Assembly (NCBI GenBank): GCA_937900485.1 | Contig: CALCEL010000048.1 | Location: 1-37,821, forward strand | Reading direction: 5' to 3' | Length of the DNA stretch: 37,821 bases | From: an uncultured Prevotellaceae bacterium | GTDB lineage: Bacteria > Bacteroidota > Bacteroidia > Bacteroidales > Bacteroidaceae | Shown here: positions 7,445 through 14,553 of the stretch, one piece after another | How positions within the stretch are numbered: position 1 is the first letter of the stretch | Layout of the letters: the number at the start of each line of letters is the position of its first letter | Notes under the pieces: model-generated | Seen by the model: only the letters and a program-made list of their open reading frames with translations | Told to the model about the DNA's origin: nothing | Database searches by the model: none | Program-made: the position numbers and the translations under genes

Positions 7445-9073
7445 ATGGAAGATTTTAAATCGATATTTGAGAGTCGGTACACATGGATTGAAGGATTTAT
7501 GCGTAATGTCAGACGTTACGCGAAACGTATTGCCATGATTGATCCAGAACTGGACCGTACTTGGACATACTCTGAGCTGAATGATGAGTCTAACCGTCTG
7601 TGTAACACATTGTCATGTGATGGTTTCAAGAAGGGTGATGTCATTATGGCATTGACTCTCAATTGTCCTGAATTTGCTTTCACTTACATAGCCGCACACA
7701 AGATGCAGGGTGTTTGCTGTCCGGTTAGTTACCGTTGTAGTGCGGGAGAGCTTGCTTATAATATTGACGACTCCAAACCGATTATTTTGGTGGTGTGCCT
7801 GTCAAAACTGGACTGTGTGTTTGAGGCGTTGCGTCACTCTCACTTTAAGCCAAAGAGGATTGTGGTCATAGGCTCAAAGAGTAGTGGAGAGGCGATATCA
7901 TACGATGAGTATACAGCCCACGGAAGTACTCGTGAGCCTCATATCACTGAGAAGTATAATATATATGACGAGACGACTCGTCTGTATACCTCCGGTACTA
8001 CGGGACATCCGAAGGGCGTGTCAATGACGAGCATCAACGAGGTGCTGTCAGCTCACGACGTCATGATTCATTTCCCGATGAACTACCGTGATGTGACTAT
8101 GAACACCACGCCATGGTTCCACAGAGGAGGACTGCATTGCGCCGGGCCTTGTCCGACATTCTATGCGGGAGCGTCACTTGTCGTCATGCGTAAGTTCGAG
8201 CCTCTCCAGACATTGCAGCTTGTCAGCAAGTACAAGATCACGTTCGTGGTGGGCGTGCCTACTGTCTTGGAGAAGATTGCTGACGAACAGGAGAAGCAGG
8301 ACATAGACATTAGCACGTTGAAGGGTATCGTGACTATGGGTAGCCCTCTGGAGCGTTCGGCATGTATACGTTATCAGAAGGTGCTCACACCGAACATCTT
8401 CAACGGATACGGAACGACAGAGACATTCTGGAACACGTTCCTGCGTCCTTTCGACCTTCCTGAGAATGCGGGAACTGCAGGCGGATCATGTGTGGACGAT
8501 GATGTGAGAGTGGTGAAGGTTTATGAGAACAAGAAAGCTGAGCCGTCTGACCTGGCTGAGCAGAATGGACTCGAGGTCGGAGAGGTTGTTATCTGCTCAC
8601 CGGCTAAGTCACCATACATGTATTTCAATCGTGACGATGAGACCAATAAGAAGTACTACAAGGGATTCATATACACTAATGACCTCGCCACTTGGGACGA
8701 GAATCAGTTTATCACTATCGTGGGCAGAAAAGACGACATGATCATCTCGTCAGGTGAGAATATCTATCCTACTGAGGTGGAGGCCGTGCTTAATCTGCAT
8801 CCAAAGGTGCAGGATTGTATCGTCACTTCAGTGCCAGACAAGTTGTGCGGTCAGCTCGTTACCGCATATATCGTTAAGCGTGACGACACGCTCACTCCGG
8901 AGGAGTTGGATGAGTTCTGCAAGAACAGTCCGGAGATAGCGAACTTCAAGCGTCCCCGTTACTATAGATTCACGAACCAGATTCCTTTCAACGCCACGGG
9001 AAAGAAACTGCATGTCAAGATAAAGGAGCAGGCAGAGGAAGACCTGAAGAATGGTTTGTTGATGAGGGTTTGA
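7445..9073 (+). CDS. Acyl-CoA synthetase / AMP-forming acid:CoA ligase
   Basis: A 542-aa member of the ANL (acyl-/aryl-CoA synthetase) superfamily that activates a carboxylic acid via an acyl-adenylate and transfers it to CoA. The motifs are all present and in order: P-loop YTSGTTGHPKG (181-191), GYGTTETF (321-328), the Asp of YTNDLATW (about 413), the hinge GRKDDMIISSGENIYPTEVE (428-445), and the C-terminal catalytic Lys in PFNATGKK (about 520). No signal peptide is seen, so it is cytosolic. The resemblance is to medium/long-chain fatty-acid CoA ligases, but the substrate cannot be decided from sequence. The ATG at 7445 is preferred to an in-frame TTG at 7430. It is a single gene with its own promoter, ending 25 bp from the convergent response-regulator gene with no clear terminator between them. 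Confidence 0.9.
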   Translation: MEDFKSIFESRYTWIEGFMRNVRRYAKRIAMIDPELDRTWTYSELNDESNRLCNTLSCDGFKKGDVIMALTLNCPEFAFTYIAAHKMQGVCCPVSYRCSAGELAYNIDDSKPIILVVCLSKLDCVFEALRHSHFKPKRIVVIGSKSSGEAISYDEYTAHGSTREPHITEKYNIYDETTRLYTSGTTGHPKGVSMTSINEVLSAHDVMIHFPMNYRDVTMNTTPWFHRGGLHCAGPCPTFYAGASLVVMRKFEPLQTLQLVSKYKITFVVGVPTVLEKIADEQEKQDIDISTLKGIVTMGSPLERSACIRYQKVLTPNIFNGYGTTETFWNTFLRPFDLPENAGTAGGSCVDDDVRVVKVYENKKAEPSDLAEQNGLEVGEVVICSPAKSPYMYFNRDDETNKKYYKGFIYTNDLATWDENQFITIVGRKDDMIISSGENIYPTEVEAVLNLHPKVQDCIVTSVPDKLCGQLVTAYIVKRDDTLTPEELDEFCKNSPEIANFKRPRYYRFTNQIPFNATGKKLHVKIKEQAEEDLKNGLLMRV

Positions 9074-9098
9074 CGTAGCGACCGTCAGCGGGATTGGG

Positions 9099-9860
9099 TC
9101 AGGTGGTCAAAGAGCGTTCTTTAAGCCATTTGTTCACCTCCGCTTTCCTAATGCGGCTGATGATAATCTCAGGAGCAGCTTCACCTTTAAGGTGTAGCTG
9201 CTCTTTTCCGTTTCTCAGGTGCTCAACACTGTCGACTTGTTCAAACGGAACGATGTACTTACGGTTCACACGCATATATAGCTCCGGGTTAAGCTGCTTG
9301 CTGATTTCGTTCAGTGTCATGTCGACCGCAAACGAACGATCGTCAAACAATTTCAGGTATGTCGTTTTGTGTTCGGAGACTATGAAACGTACGTTGGATA
9401 ACAGGATGACCTTCTCGCCTTTGGCTACCTTTACCACGAATCGCTCGCGGAAGTTTGAGTTGTCCTTAATCTTTCTGAAAAAAGTGGAGTAGCAATTGTC
9501 TGACATCCTGAGCTTCACCGCTTTGTTGATGGCTACGGATAGCTCCTTCTCGTCAATAGGCTTGAGAAGGTACGACAGACTGTTGTATTCGAACGCCTTC
9601 AAGGCGTATTCCTCATACGCTGTCGTGAAGATGATGGCGACGTTGTCGTTGACATGGTCCAGCACGTCAAAGCTGAGTCCGTCGCTTAGCTGAATGTCTG
9701 CTATGATAATGTCTATGTCATCATAGTAGTTGATATATTCCCTTGCCATCTCGACGGTGGAGAACGGACCTACGATGTTGTAGGATTGGCTCATGTCCTC
9801 AAGCATTCGGCGAAGCATGCGGAAGTTGTAAATCTCATCTTCGAGAATTAGTATCTTCAT
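9099..9860 (-). CDS. LytTR-family response regulator
   Basis: A 253-aa two-component response regulator. The N-terminal receiver (about 1-120) has the acidic pair in ILEDE, the phospho-acceptor D55 in IIIADIQLSDG, the TTA switch segment (IIFTTAYEEY) and the conserved Lys of LLKPIDEKEL. The C-terminal LytTR DNA-binding domain (about 150-250) shows the family pattern: KVILLSNVRFIVSEHKTTYLKLFDDRSF, NEISKQLNPELYMRVNRKYIV and the final basic strand. Its ATG overlaps the stop of the upstream kinase gene by 4 bases (9857-9860), so the two are translationally coupled. It probably regulates transcription in response to the partner kinase; its targets are not visible. Confidence 0.93.
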   Translation of the reverse strand: MKILILEDEIYNFRMLRRMLEDMSQSYNIVGPFSTVEMAREYINYYDDIDIIIADIQLSDGLSFDVLDHVNDNVAIIFTTAYEEYALKAFEYNSLSYLLKPIDEKELSVAINKAVKLRMSDNCYSTFFRKIKDNSNFRERFVVKVAKGEKVILLSNVRFIVSEHKTTYLKLFDDRSFAVDMTLNEISKQLNPELYMRVNRKYIVPFEQVDSVEHLRNGKEQLHLKGEAAPEIIISRIRKAEVNKWLKERSLTT

Positions 9861-10495
9861 TTCTGTGTCTTTGTTTTTATAAGAGGTATCTTTACAGTGA
9901 ACGTGCTGCCGTCGTTTATAACATCAATCTGCTTGTCAAAGAGTAGGCGCATCGTCTCATTTATGTTCTCCATTCCTATATGGAACGACTCTGTCTCTGA
10001 CGTCAGAGGAGCTATCTTGTTGCTTACTATGATATACTCACCGTCCGTGTCGAACTTGACTGTGAGGGGAGTCTCCTGGGTGTGCACGTTGTGTTTGATG
10101 GCGTTTTCCAGTATGCCCTGTAAGGACAGAGGTGGTAACACGTATCCGCTTAGTCGTCTAATCTTGTCGCTGATGTCAAGTCTCAGACATTCGAAATGCC
10201 TCAGGTTCATAAGCTCGTAATATTGTGTCATCAACTCTAACTCCCGCTCAATGGATACATACTGTTGACCGCCGTACTTCAGCAGGTAACGATACATCTT
10301 CGCCAGCAGGTTCAGAAAACGTACAGCCGTTGACGGCTCTTGTGTCACAAGACCGATGGACACGCTGATACTGTTGAACAGGAAATGAGGCGTGACCCTG
10401 CGTCTGACTTCCGCCAGGCGCACCTCCCGTTTTATCCTCGACAGCTCAGACTCAAGCTCGTCTATTCGCTGGATATAATACTGCTCGTCTCTCAT
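9857..10495 (-). CDS. Soluble LytS-type histidine kinase, no membrane or sensor domain
   Basis: A 212-aa kinase of the His_kinase (LytS/YehU) family. The phospho-acceptor motif is TPHFLFNS (H37) and the N box is LPPLSLQGILENAIKHNV (120-137), followed by a short ATPase C-terminus with IIVSNK and IGMENINETMRLLF in place of a textbook GxGL motif. Before H37 there is only a coiled-coil-like helix (about 5-33, YIQRIDELESELSRIKREV). No membrane segment or periplasmic sensor is present, whereas most family members have several helices there. It therefore probably senses a cytosolic cue or is driven by a partner protein (inference). It forms an overlapping operon with the LytTR regulator. Confidence 0.88.
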   Translation of the reverse strand: MRDEQYYIQRIDELESELSRIKREVRLAEVRRRVTPHFLFNSISVSIGLVTQEPSTAVRFLNLLAKMYRYLLKYGGQQYVSIERELELMTQYYELMNLRHFECLRLDISDKIRRLSGYVLPPLSLQGILENAIKHNVHTQETPLTVKFDTDGEYIIVSNKIAPLTSETESFHIGMENINETMRLLFDKQIDVINDGSTFTVKIPLIKTKTQK

Positions 10496-10509
10496 TGAGT
10501 GCTTTTTTG

Positions 10510-10517
10510 CAAAATTA
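10510..10517 (-). promoter_or_regulatory. Candidate -7 box of the kinase/regulator operon
   Basis: On the minus strand this reads TAATTTTG, an exact match to TAnnTTTG, only about 14 bases upstream of the kinase ATG. A leader this short would be nearly leaderless, so the match may be fortuitous. Confidence 0.35.
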
Positions 10518-10710
10518 GCTATTTATTGCCATTCTTACCTGATGTACACGCTTTTTTTCGACAGCGTGTGCGCATATCTCACGTTTTTCACGTGTGAAAT
10601 TGTTCTGAGACTTTATGGTGGAGTGATTAATGTCAGTAACATCCTGAAAGAATTGACTGAATTATTTTTTCTATTATCTCAAACGACTGGATTTGTATTA
10701 ACTTTTTTTG

Positions 10711-10718
10711 TACATTTG
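10711..10718 (+). promoter_or_regulatory. -7 promoter box of the DUF853 gene
   Basis: TACATTTG matches TAnnTTTG exactly. A TTTG at 10692-10695 could be a -33 element, though the 15-nt spacing is a little short. The start codon is 38 bases further on. Confidence 0.55.
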
Positions 10719-10755
10719 CGTTATTACTCTTAAATACTAATGTCAAAGAAATAAT

Positions 10756-12336
10756 ATGTACACAACAGAAGGACAATTATACGTCGCTCACGGCGACGGC
10801 GGACCTATTTGCATCAATGGTAAGATGGCAAATAGGCATGGATTGATTGCAGGTGCCACGGGTACTGGAAAGACAGTCACTCTGCAGGTTCTTGCGGAGA
10901 CATTCTCTCAAGCCGGAGTGCCTTGTTTTATGGCGGACATGAAGGGTGACTTGTCGGGAATAAGTCAGGTGGGTAAGATGTCATCGTTCATCGAGAAGAG
11001 ATGTGACGAGTTCGGACTTGGCTCTCCTTCTTTCCAGGCTTGTCCTGTGTGTTTCTATGATGTGTTCGGAGAACAGGGACATCCTATGCGCACCACCATC
11101 TCTGACATGGGACCGGAGCTGCTGTCAAGACTGCTCAACCTCAATGAGACTCAGACTGGCGTGATGAATGTGGTGTTCAGAGTGGCCGATGACAAGGGAC
11201 TCTTGCTGATTGATATAAAAGACCTGAGGTCGATGCTGAATTACGTGTCGGAACACTCGGCAGAGTATACTAAGGTGTATGGCAGTGTCAGCGCAGCCTC
11301 TGTGGGAGCCATACAGCGTGCGCTTCTTGTTGTGGAGAGCCAAGGGGGTGATAAGTTCTTTGGTGAACCGTCGTTTGACATTCAGGATCTTATGAGACGT
11401 GACAGAGATGGAAAGGGCGTCATGAGTGTGCTTGCAGCTGATAAACTGATGCAGAACCCAAAACTGTATTCGTCTTTTTTGTTGTGGCTTCTCTCTGACT
11501 TGTATGCGAGACTGCCCGAAGTGGGAGATGCTGACTTGCCGAAATTGGTGTTCTTCTTTGACGAGGCTCACACGCTTTTTGATGACACCTCAAAGGCCCT
11601 GGTGGATAAAATAGAGCAGGTTGTGCGTCTGATAAGAAGTAAAGGGGTAGGAGTGTATTTCGTCACTCAGAGCCCTACGGATATACCTGAGTCAGTATTG
11701 GCGCAGTTGGGTAACAGGGTTCAACACGCACTGAGAGCTTATACCCCGAAGGAGCAAAAGAACGTGAAGGCTGCTGCTGACTCGTTCAGAGCTAATCCGT
11801 CTTTCAAGACTGAGGATGTCATTATGCAGCTCGGCACGGGTGAGGCTCTCATGTCTTTCCTCGACGAGAAGGGTGTGCCCTCTGTCGTGGAGAAGGCTCG
11901 CGTCCTTTTCCCTCTCAGCCAGATCGGAGCCGTTACTCCTGAGCAGCGTGACAGGGCTATAAAGGACTCTCCTGTGTTCGGACGTTATGAGACTGCTGTC
12001 GACCGACAGAGTGCCTTCGAGATGTTGATGGCCGATGAGGAGAAGGAGAAGAAAAAGTTGGAGGAACAGAAAGCTGCCGCTGAGAAGGCTGCAGAGGAGA
12101 GTAAAAAGGAGAAAGCGACGAAGAGTAGTTCAAAGAAGGGTATTGTCGGCAAGATTCTGGGAGCGGTGATCACAAGCGTCACGGCTGCGATCGGTACTAG
12201 TGTGGCTAATAGCGTGACAGGAAAGAAAAGTAATACTTCGATAACAAAGAAGGTAACTAAGAGTGCCGTCAACTCCGCCACCAGAACAGCAACAAGAGAG
12301 ATTACGCGTAGCATATTGGGTAATCTCATTAAATAA
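10756..12336 (+). CDS. HerA-like P-loop ATPase, DUF853 (YjgR) family
   Basis: A 526-aa cytosolic P-loop NTPase of the HerA/FtsK clade (DUF853, E. coli YjgR type), whose cellular role is poorly known. Walker A is GATGTGKT (33-40), followed by ADMKGDLSGIS (60-70); Walker B is KLVFFFDEAHTLF (263-275); a sensor-like SKGVGVYFVTQSPTDIP and the motif GNRVQHALRAYTPKEQK follow, all typical of the family. After about residue 420 comes a Lys/Glu/Ala-rich coiled-coil-like stretch, then a hydrophobic segment (GIVGKILGAVITSVTAAIGTS) and a Thr/Lys/Arg-rich end. It is transcribed alone, with its own promoter upstream and a hairpin downstream. No HerA partner nuclease (NurA) is adjacent, so the classic end-resection pairing is not supported. 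Confidence 0.9.
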   Translation: MYTTEGQLYVAHGDGGPICINGKMANRHGLIAGATGTGKTVTLQVLAETFSQAGVPCFMADMKGDLSGISQVGKMSSFIEKRCDEFGLGSPSFQACPVCFYDVFGEQGHPMRTTISDMGPELLSRLLNLNETQTGVMNVVFRVADDKGLLLIDIKDLRSMLNYVSEHSAEYTKVYGSVSAASVGAIQRALLVVESQGGDKFFGEPSFDIQDLMRRDRDGKGVMSVLAADKLMQNPKLYSSFLLWLLSDLYARLPEVGDADLPKLVFFFDEAHTLFDDTSKALVDKIEQVVRLIRSKGVGVYFVTQSPTDIPESVLAQLGNRVQHALRAYTPKEQKNVKAAADSFRANPSFKTEDVIMQLGTGEALMSFLDEKGVPSVVEKARVLFPLSQIGAVTPEQRDRAIKDSPVFGRYETAVDRQSAFEMLMADEEKEKKKLEEQKAAAEKAAEESKKEKATKSSSKKGIVGKILGAVITSVTAAIGTSVANSVTGKKSNTSITKKVTKSAVNSATRTATREITRSILGNLIK

Positions 12337-12343
12337 TTAACAA

Positions 12344-12379
12344 ACACGTCCATCGTACAGCAAGGTATGATGGGCGTGT
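12344..12379 (+). terminator. Hairpin after the DUF853 gene
   Basis: ACACGTCCATC (12344-12354) pairs with GATGGGCGTGT (12369-12379), with one G-U pair and a 14-nt loop. It begins 8 bases after the stop codon. There is no proper U run after the stem, so termination strength is uncertain. Confidence 0.5.
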
Positions 12380-12512
12380 GCTGTTATATGACTGTACGCA
12401 AAACATCCCTTTGCCCTGTTTTTACACCAAGCAAGTTACGGATTTTTTCTCACATGTCAAAGGATTTGCTGACTTAATATCACTGAAAATTAAAGCGTTT
12501 TCTCCGTCTTGA

Positions 12513-12830
12513 CTATCCGGCTACACCTTCCACCAAAAGCACAATCTCGTCCCATCTCATAAGTATGAAACCGCATCCGGCGTCTGTGCGGAACACGGTC
12601 CGCCTGATACGCCCCCGCTCCATGCGTTTGTAGAATATGACATAGCCGCCGCGCTCCCAGTGGAGCAGTTTCATGCGTGTCCTGTAGCGGTAGAGGAACA
12701 CATACACACTTCCGTCTGGCGGAACCATCGAGTACATACGCACGAACACACACGGGGACTCTATTCCCTTGCGGAGGTTAACGGCATTGCCAAAGACCAT
12801 GAATCTGTCGCTTTCATTCAGACTGAACAT
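12513..12830 (-). CDS. Orphan IS66-family TnpB (Orf2)-like protein
   Basis: A 105-aa protein that looks like the IS66 accessory protein TnpB: it begins MFSLNESDRFMVFGNAVNLRKGI, continues with PPDGSVYVFLYRYRTRMKLLHWERGGYVIFYKRMERGR and ends WDEIVLLVEGV, which is the full family layout at slightly less than the usual 110-120 aa. In an intact IS66 it would sit between orf1 and the transposase gene tnpC. Here the 176 bp downstream and 171 bp upstream contain neither, and I saw no terminal inverted repeats. The reading frame is intact and has a promoter of the normal host type (TAACTTTG with a TTTG -33 box). It is either a remnant or a retained solo gene; the biochemical role of TnpB in IS66 is itself unclear. 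Confidence 0.75.
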   Translation of the reverse strand: MFSLNESDRFMVFGNAVNLRKGIESPCVFVRMYSMVPPDGSVYVFLYRYRTRMKLLHWERGGYVIFYKRMERGRIRRTVFRTDAGCGFILMRWDEIVLLVEGVAG

Positions 12831-12852
12831 TGACGTGAAAATTTTATGGGAG

Positions 12853-12882
12853 CAAAGTTACGGAGAACTCTGCGACCACAAA
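12853..12882 (-). promoter_or_regulatory. Promoter of the orphan TnpB-like gene
   Basis: On the minus strand the -33 box TTTG (12879-12882) and the -7 box TAACTTTG (12853-12860) are separated by 18 bases, close to the Bacteroidota consensus. The start codon lies 22 bases downstream of the -7 box. Confidence 0.6.
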
Positions 12883-12892
12883 ATACGTATCA

Positions 12893-12919
12893 TTTGGGAT
12901 GGTTACTTTGGGATGGTTA
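12893..12919. repeat. Tandem 13-bp direct repeat upstream of the TnpB-like promoter
   Basis: TTTGGGATGGTTA occurs at 12893-12905 and again at 12907-12919 with a period of 14 bases. It sits just upstream of the -33 box of the TnpB-like gene, in the position of an activator or repressor site. It could also be a relic of an insertion end. Confidence 0.6.
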
Positions 12920-12939
12920 TGTCTTATCATATAAAAAGA

Positions 12940-12973
12940 AAATCCTTTTGGACCTTACGGACCAAAAGGATTT
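12940..12973 (-). terminator. Terminator of the thrS-infC-rpmI-rplT operon
   Basis: AAATCCTTTTGG (12940-12951) and CCAAAAGGATTT (12962-12973) form a perfect 12-bp stem. Read on the minus strand it is followed by a U-rich run (TTTTCTTTTT). It lies about 30 bases after the rplT stop. Confidence 0.85.
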
Positions 12974-13001
12974 GTGTGATAAGTAATCTATGTAATCTGA
13001 T

Positions 13002-13346
13002 TTACTTTACCTTTGCTACGATAGCCTTGAACGCCTCAGCGTTGTTTACTGCAAGGTAAGCGAGAGTCTTACGGTTAATCTCAATACCTGCCTTGTGGAG
13101 AGCGCCCATAAGCTGTGAGTATGACATACCCTCGAGACGTGCGGCAGCGTTGATACGCTGAATCCACAAAGAGCGGAACTCGCGCTTCTTGCGACGACGG
13201 TCTGCAAATGCGTATGTGAGACCTTTCTCGTATGCGTTTTTGGCAACTGTCCAAACGTTCTTACGAGCGCCGAACTGACCCTTGACACGCTTTAAAATCT
13301 TCTTACGACGTGCACGTGATGCAACATGATTTACTGATCTTGGCAT
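13002..13346 (-). CDS. rplT: 50S ribosomal protein L20
   Basis: A 114-aa protein of normal length for L20, binding 23S rRNA early in large-subunit assembly. The family signature is complete: MPRSVNHVASRARRKKILKRVKGQFGARKN at the start, then FADRRRKKREFRSLWIQRINAAARLEGMSYSQLMGALHKAGIEINRKTLAYLAVNN. It is the last gene of the infC-rpmI-rplT unit and is followed by a strong terminator. The 128 bp between rpmI and rplT is longer than usual for this operon and contains short hairpin potential. In other bacteria L20 controls its own operon through leader RNA; whether that happens here is unknown. Confidence 0.98.
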   Translation of the reverse strand: MPRSVNHVASRARRKKILKRVKGQFGARKNVWTVAKNAYEKGLTYAFADRRRKKREFRSLWIQRINAAARLEGMSYSQLMGALHKAGIEINRKTLAYLAVNNAEAFKAIVAKVK

Positions 13347-13474
13347 AATTTTGTTTTTTTTTGAATGTTAGCGATGCGCTTCTTTCGCATTCTTTGGTGC
13401 TAAATCATTCGGTTACACTTTAAAAGTTAATTCTTACTTACTGTTTGTTTGCTTGTGTCTAAGCAACAGGCCGA

Positions 13475-13672
13475 TTAACGCAGACAGAGGAGGTCACGAA
13501 CCTGCTTAACATTCGCAGACACTACGATTGCAGAGTGGTCGAGGTTTCTCTTCTGTTTCTTTGTCTTCTTTGTCAAGATGTGACTGTGATAAGCGTGCTG
13601 ACGCTTAATCTTTCCTGTACCAGTAAGCTTGAAACGCTTCTTTGCAGCGGAACTTGTTTTAACTTTTGGCAT
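13475..13672 (-). CDS. rpmI: 50S ribosomal protein L35
   Basis: A 65-aa protein, the normal L35 length. It begins MPKVKTSSAAKKRFKLTGTGKIKRQHAYHSHILTKKTKKQKRNL, which is the diagnostic N-terminal half, and ends with VKQVRDLLCLR. It lies between infC and rplT, the near-universal order, 110 bp downstream of infC, and is expected to be co-transcribed with them. Confidence 0.97.
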   Translation of the reverse strand: MPKVKTSSAAKKRFKLTGTGKIKRQHAYHSHILTKKTKKQKRNLDHSAIVVSANVKQVRDLLCLR

Positions 13673-13782
13673 TTTTTTATGAATTTAATATATTAATAAT
13701 CAGTGGCAACGCATATACCAGGGCGTTACGCACTCTTTTTCCCTTGATTGTGATTGGTTGGAAAGGACGGTAGTTATATCTC

Positions 13783-14448
13783 TTACTCTTTCTCTGCGAG
13801 TTTGTCCGCCAGTCCGGCAAACGGGCTGTTAGGATTTGGTCCCTCTTGCTCCTTAGACTCTGCGGTTTTGGCTTGTGCCTCTGCAGCTTCATTGTCACGC
13901 TTCTGCTGACTCTTCTTAGGTTGTCCTGCTTTCTTTGGAGCGAGGATGATTATCATCTTCTTCCCCTCGAGCACAGGCATGCTCTCAACTTTCGCATACT
14001 CTTCAAGGTCGTTGGCGAGACGTAATAACAGCACCTCTCCCTGCTCCTTGAACACGATTGAACGTCCTTTGAAGAACACATACGCCTTGACTTTGTTTCC
14101 TTCGTTGAGAAACTCCTGCGCATGCTTTAACTTGAATGCGTAGTCTGCCTCACCTGTCTGAGGACCGAATCGCAATTCCTTTACCTCGACTTTGACTTGC
14201 TTAGCCTTCATGTCCTTAGCTTTCTTCTTCAGCTGGTAAAGGTATTTAGAGTAATCAATAAGCTTACATACCGGAGGGTTTGCGTTTGGAGATATTTCTA
14301 CGAGGTCAACGTCTCTCTCCTCTGCCATCTGGAGAGCTTTGCTTGTAGGCAATACCACTGACTCTATATCATCTCCAACAATTCTCACCTCACGCACCCT
14401 TATCTGTTCGTTGATACGGTGCTGCTGTTTTTTGTTTTCACCTTTCAT
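13783..14448 (-). CDS. infC: Translation initiation factor IF-3
   Basis: A 221-aa protein that binds the 30S subunit and enforces correct initiator-tRNA and start-codon selection. The N-terminal domain begins RINEQIRVREVRIVGDD and includes DVDLVEISPNANPPVCKLIDYSKY; the linker is Lys-rich; the C-terminal domain has KELRFGPQTGEADYAFKLKHAQEFLNEGNKVKAYVFFKGR. It has about 45 extra C-terminal residues (Lys/Gln/Ala/Glu-rich, ending LADKLAEKE) beyond the usual IF-3 length, an extension I associate with Bacteroidota. The start at 14448 is chosen because it matches the family start and follows a GGAAGGA ribosome site; an in-frame TTG at 14508 lies inside a hairpin and is unlikely. Confidence 0.95.
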   Translation of the reverse strand: MKGENKKQQHRINEQIRVREVRIVGDDIESVVLPTSKALQMAEERDVDLVEISPNANPPVCKLIDYSKYLYQLKKKAKDMKAKQVKVEVKELRFGPQTGEADYAFKLKHAQEFLNEGNKVKAYVFFKGRSIVFKEQGEVLLLRLANDLEEYAKVESMPVLEGKKMIIILAPKKAGQPKKSQQKRDNEAAEAQAKTAESKEQEGPNPNSPFAGLADKLAEKE

Positions 14449-14499
14449 TAATGGTTGTTTTCCTTCCGGTTTAAATTCGTAATTATTGATTATATTTAT

Positions 14500-14527
14500 C
14501 ACTCCCAAACTCTATCGTTCGGGAGTG
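14500..14527 (-). promoter_or_regulatory. Hairpin in the infC leader
   Basis: CACTCCC (14500-14506) pairs with GGGAGTG (14521-14527) around a 14-base loop, between the promoter box at 14546-14553 and the infC ATG at 14448. It has no adjacent U run on the minus strand, so it is not a simple terminator. It could be part of an autoregulatory leader, as L20 or IF-3 leaders are in other phyla (inference). Confidence 0.4.
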
Positions 14528-14545
14528 ACTGTTTTAATTTCCGTG

Positions 14546-14553
14546 CAAAGTTA
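14546..14553 (-). promoter_or_regulatory. Internal promoter -7 box for infC-rpmI-rplT, overlapping the thrS stop
   Basis: On the minus strand this reads TAACTTTG, an exact TAnnTTTG match. Its TAA is the thrS stop codon (14551-14553). It would give an infC transcript with a leader of about 90 nt containing the 14500-14527 hairpin. No clear -33 box was seen. Confidence 0.5.

Noticed and set aside
12337..13001. A complete IS66 insertion sequence around the TnpB-like gene
   Set aside because: Neither orf1 nor tnpC is present within the flanks, and no terminal inverted repeats were found.
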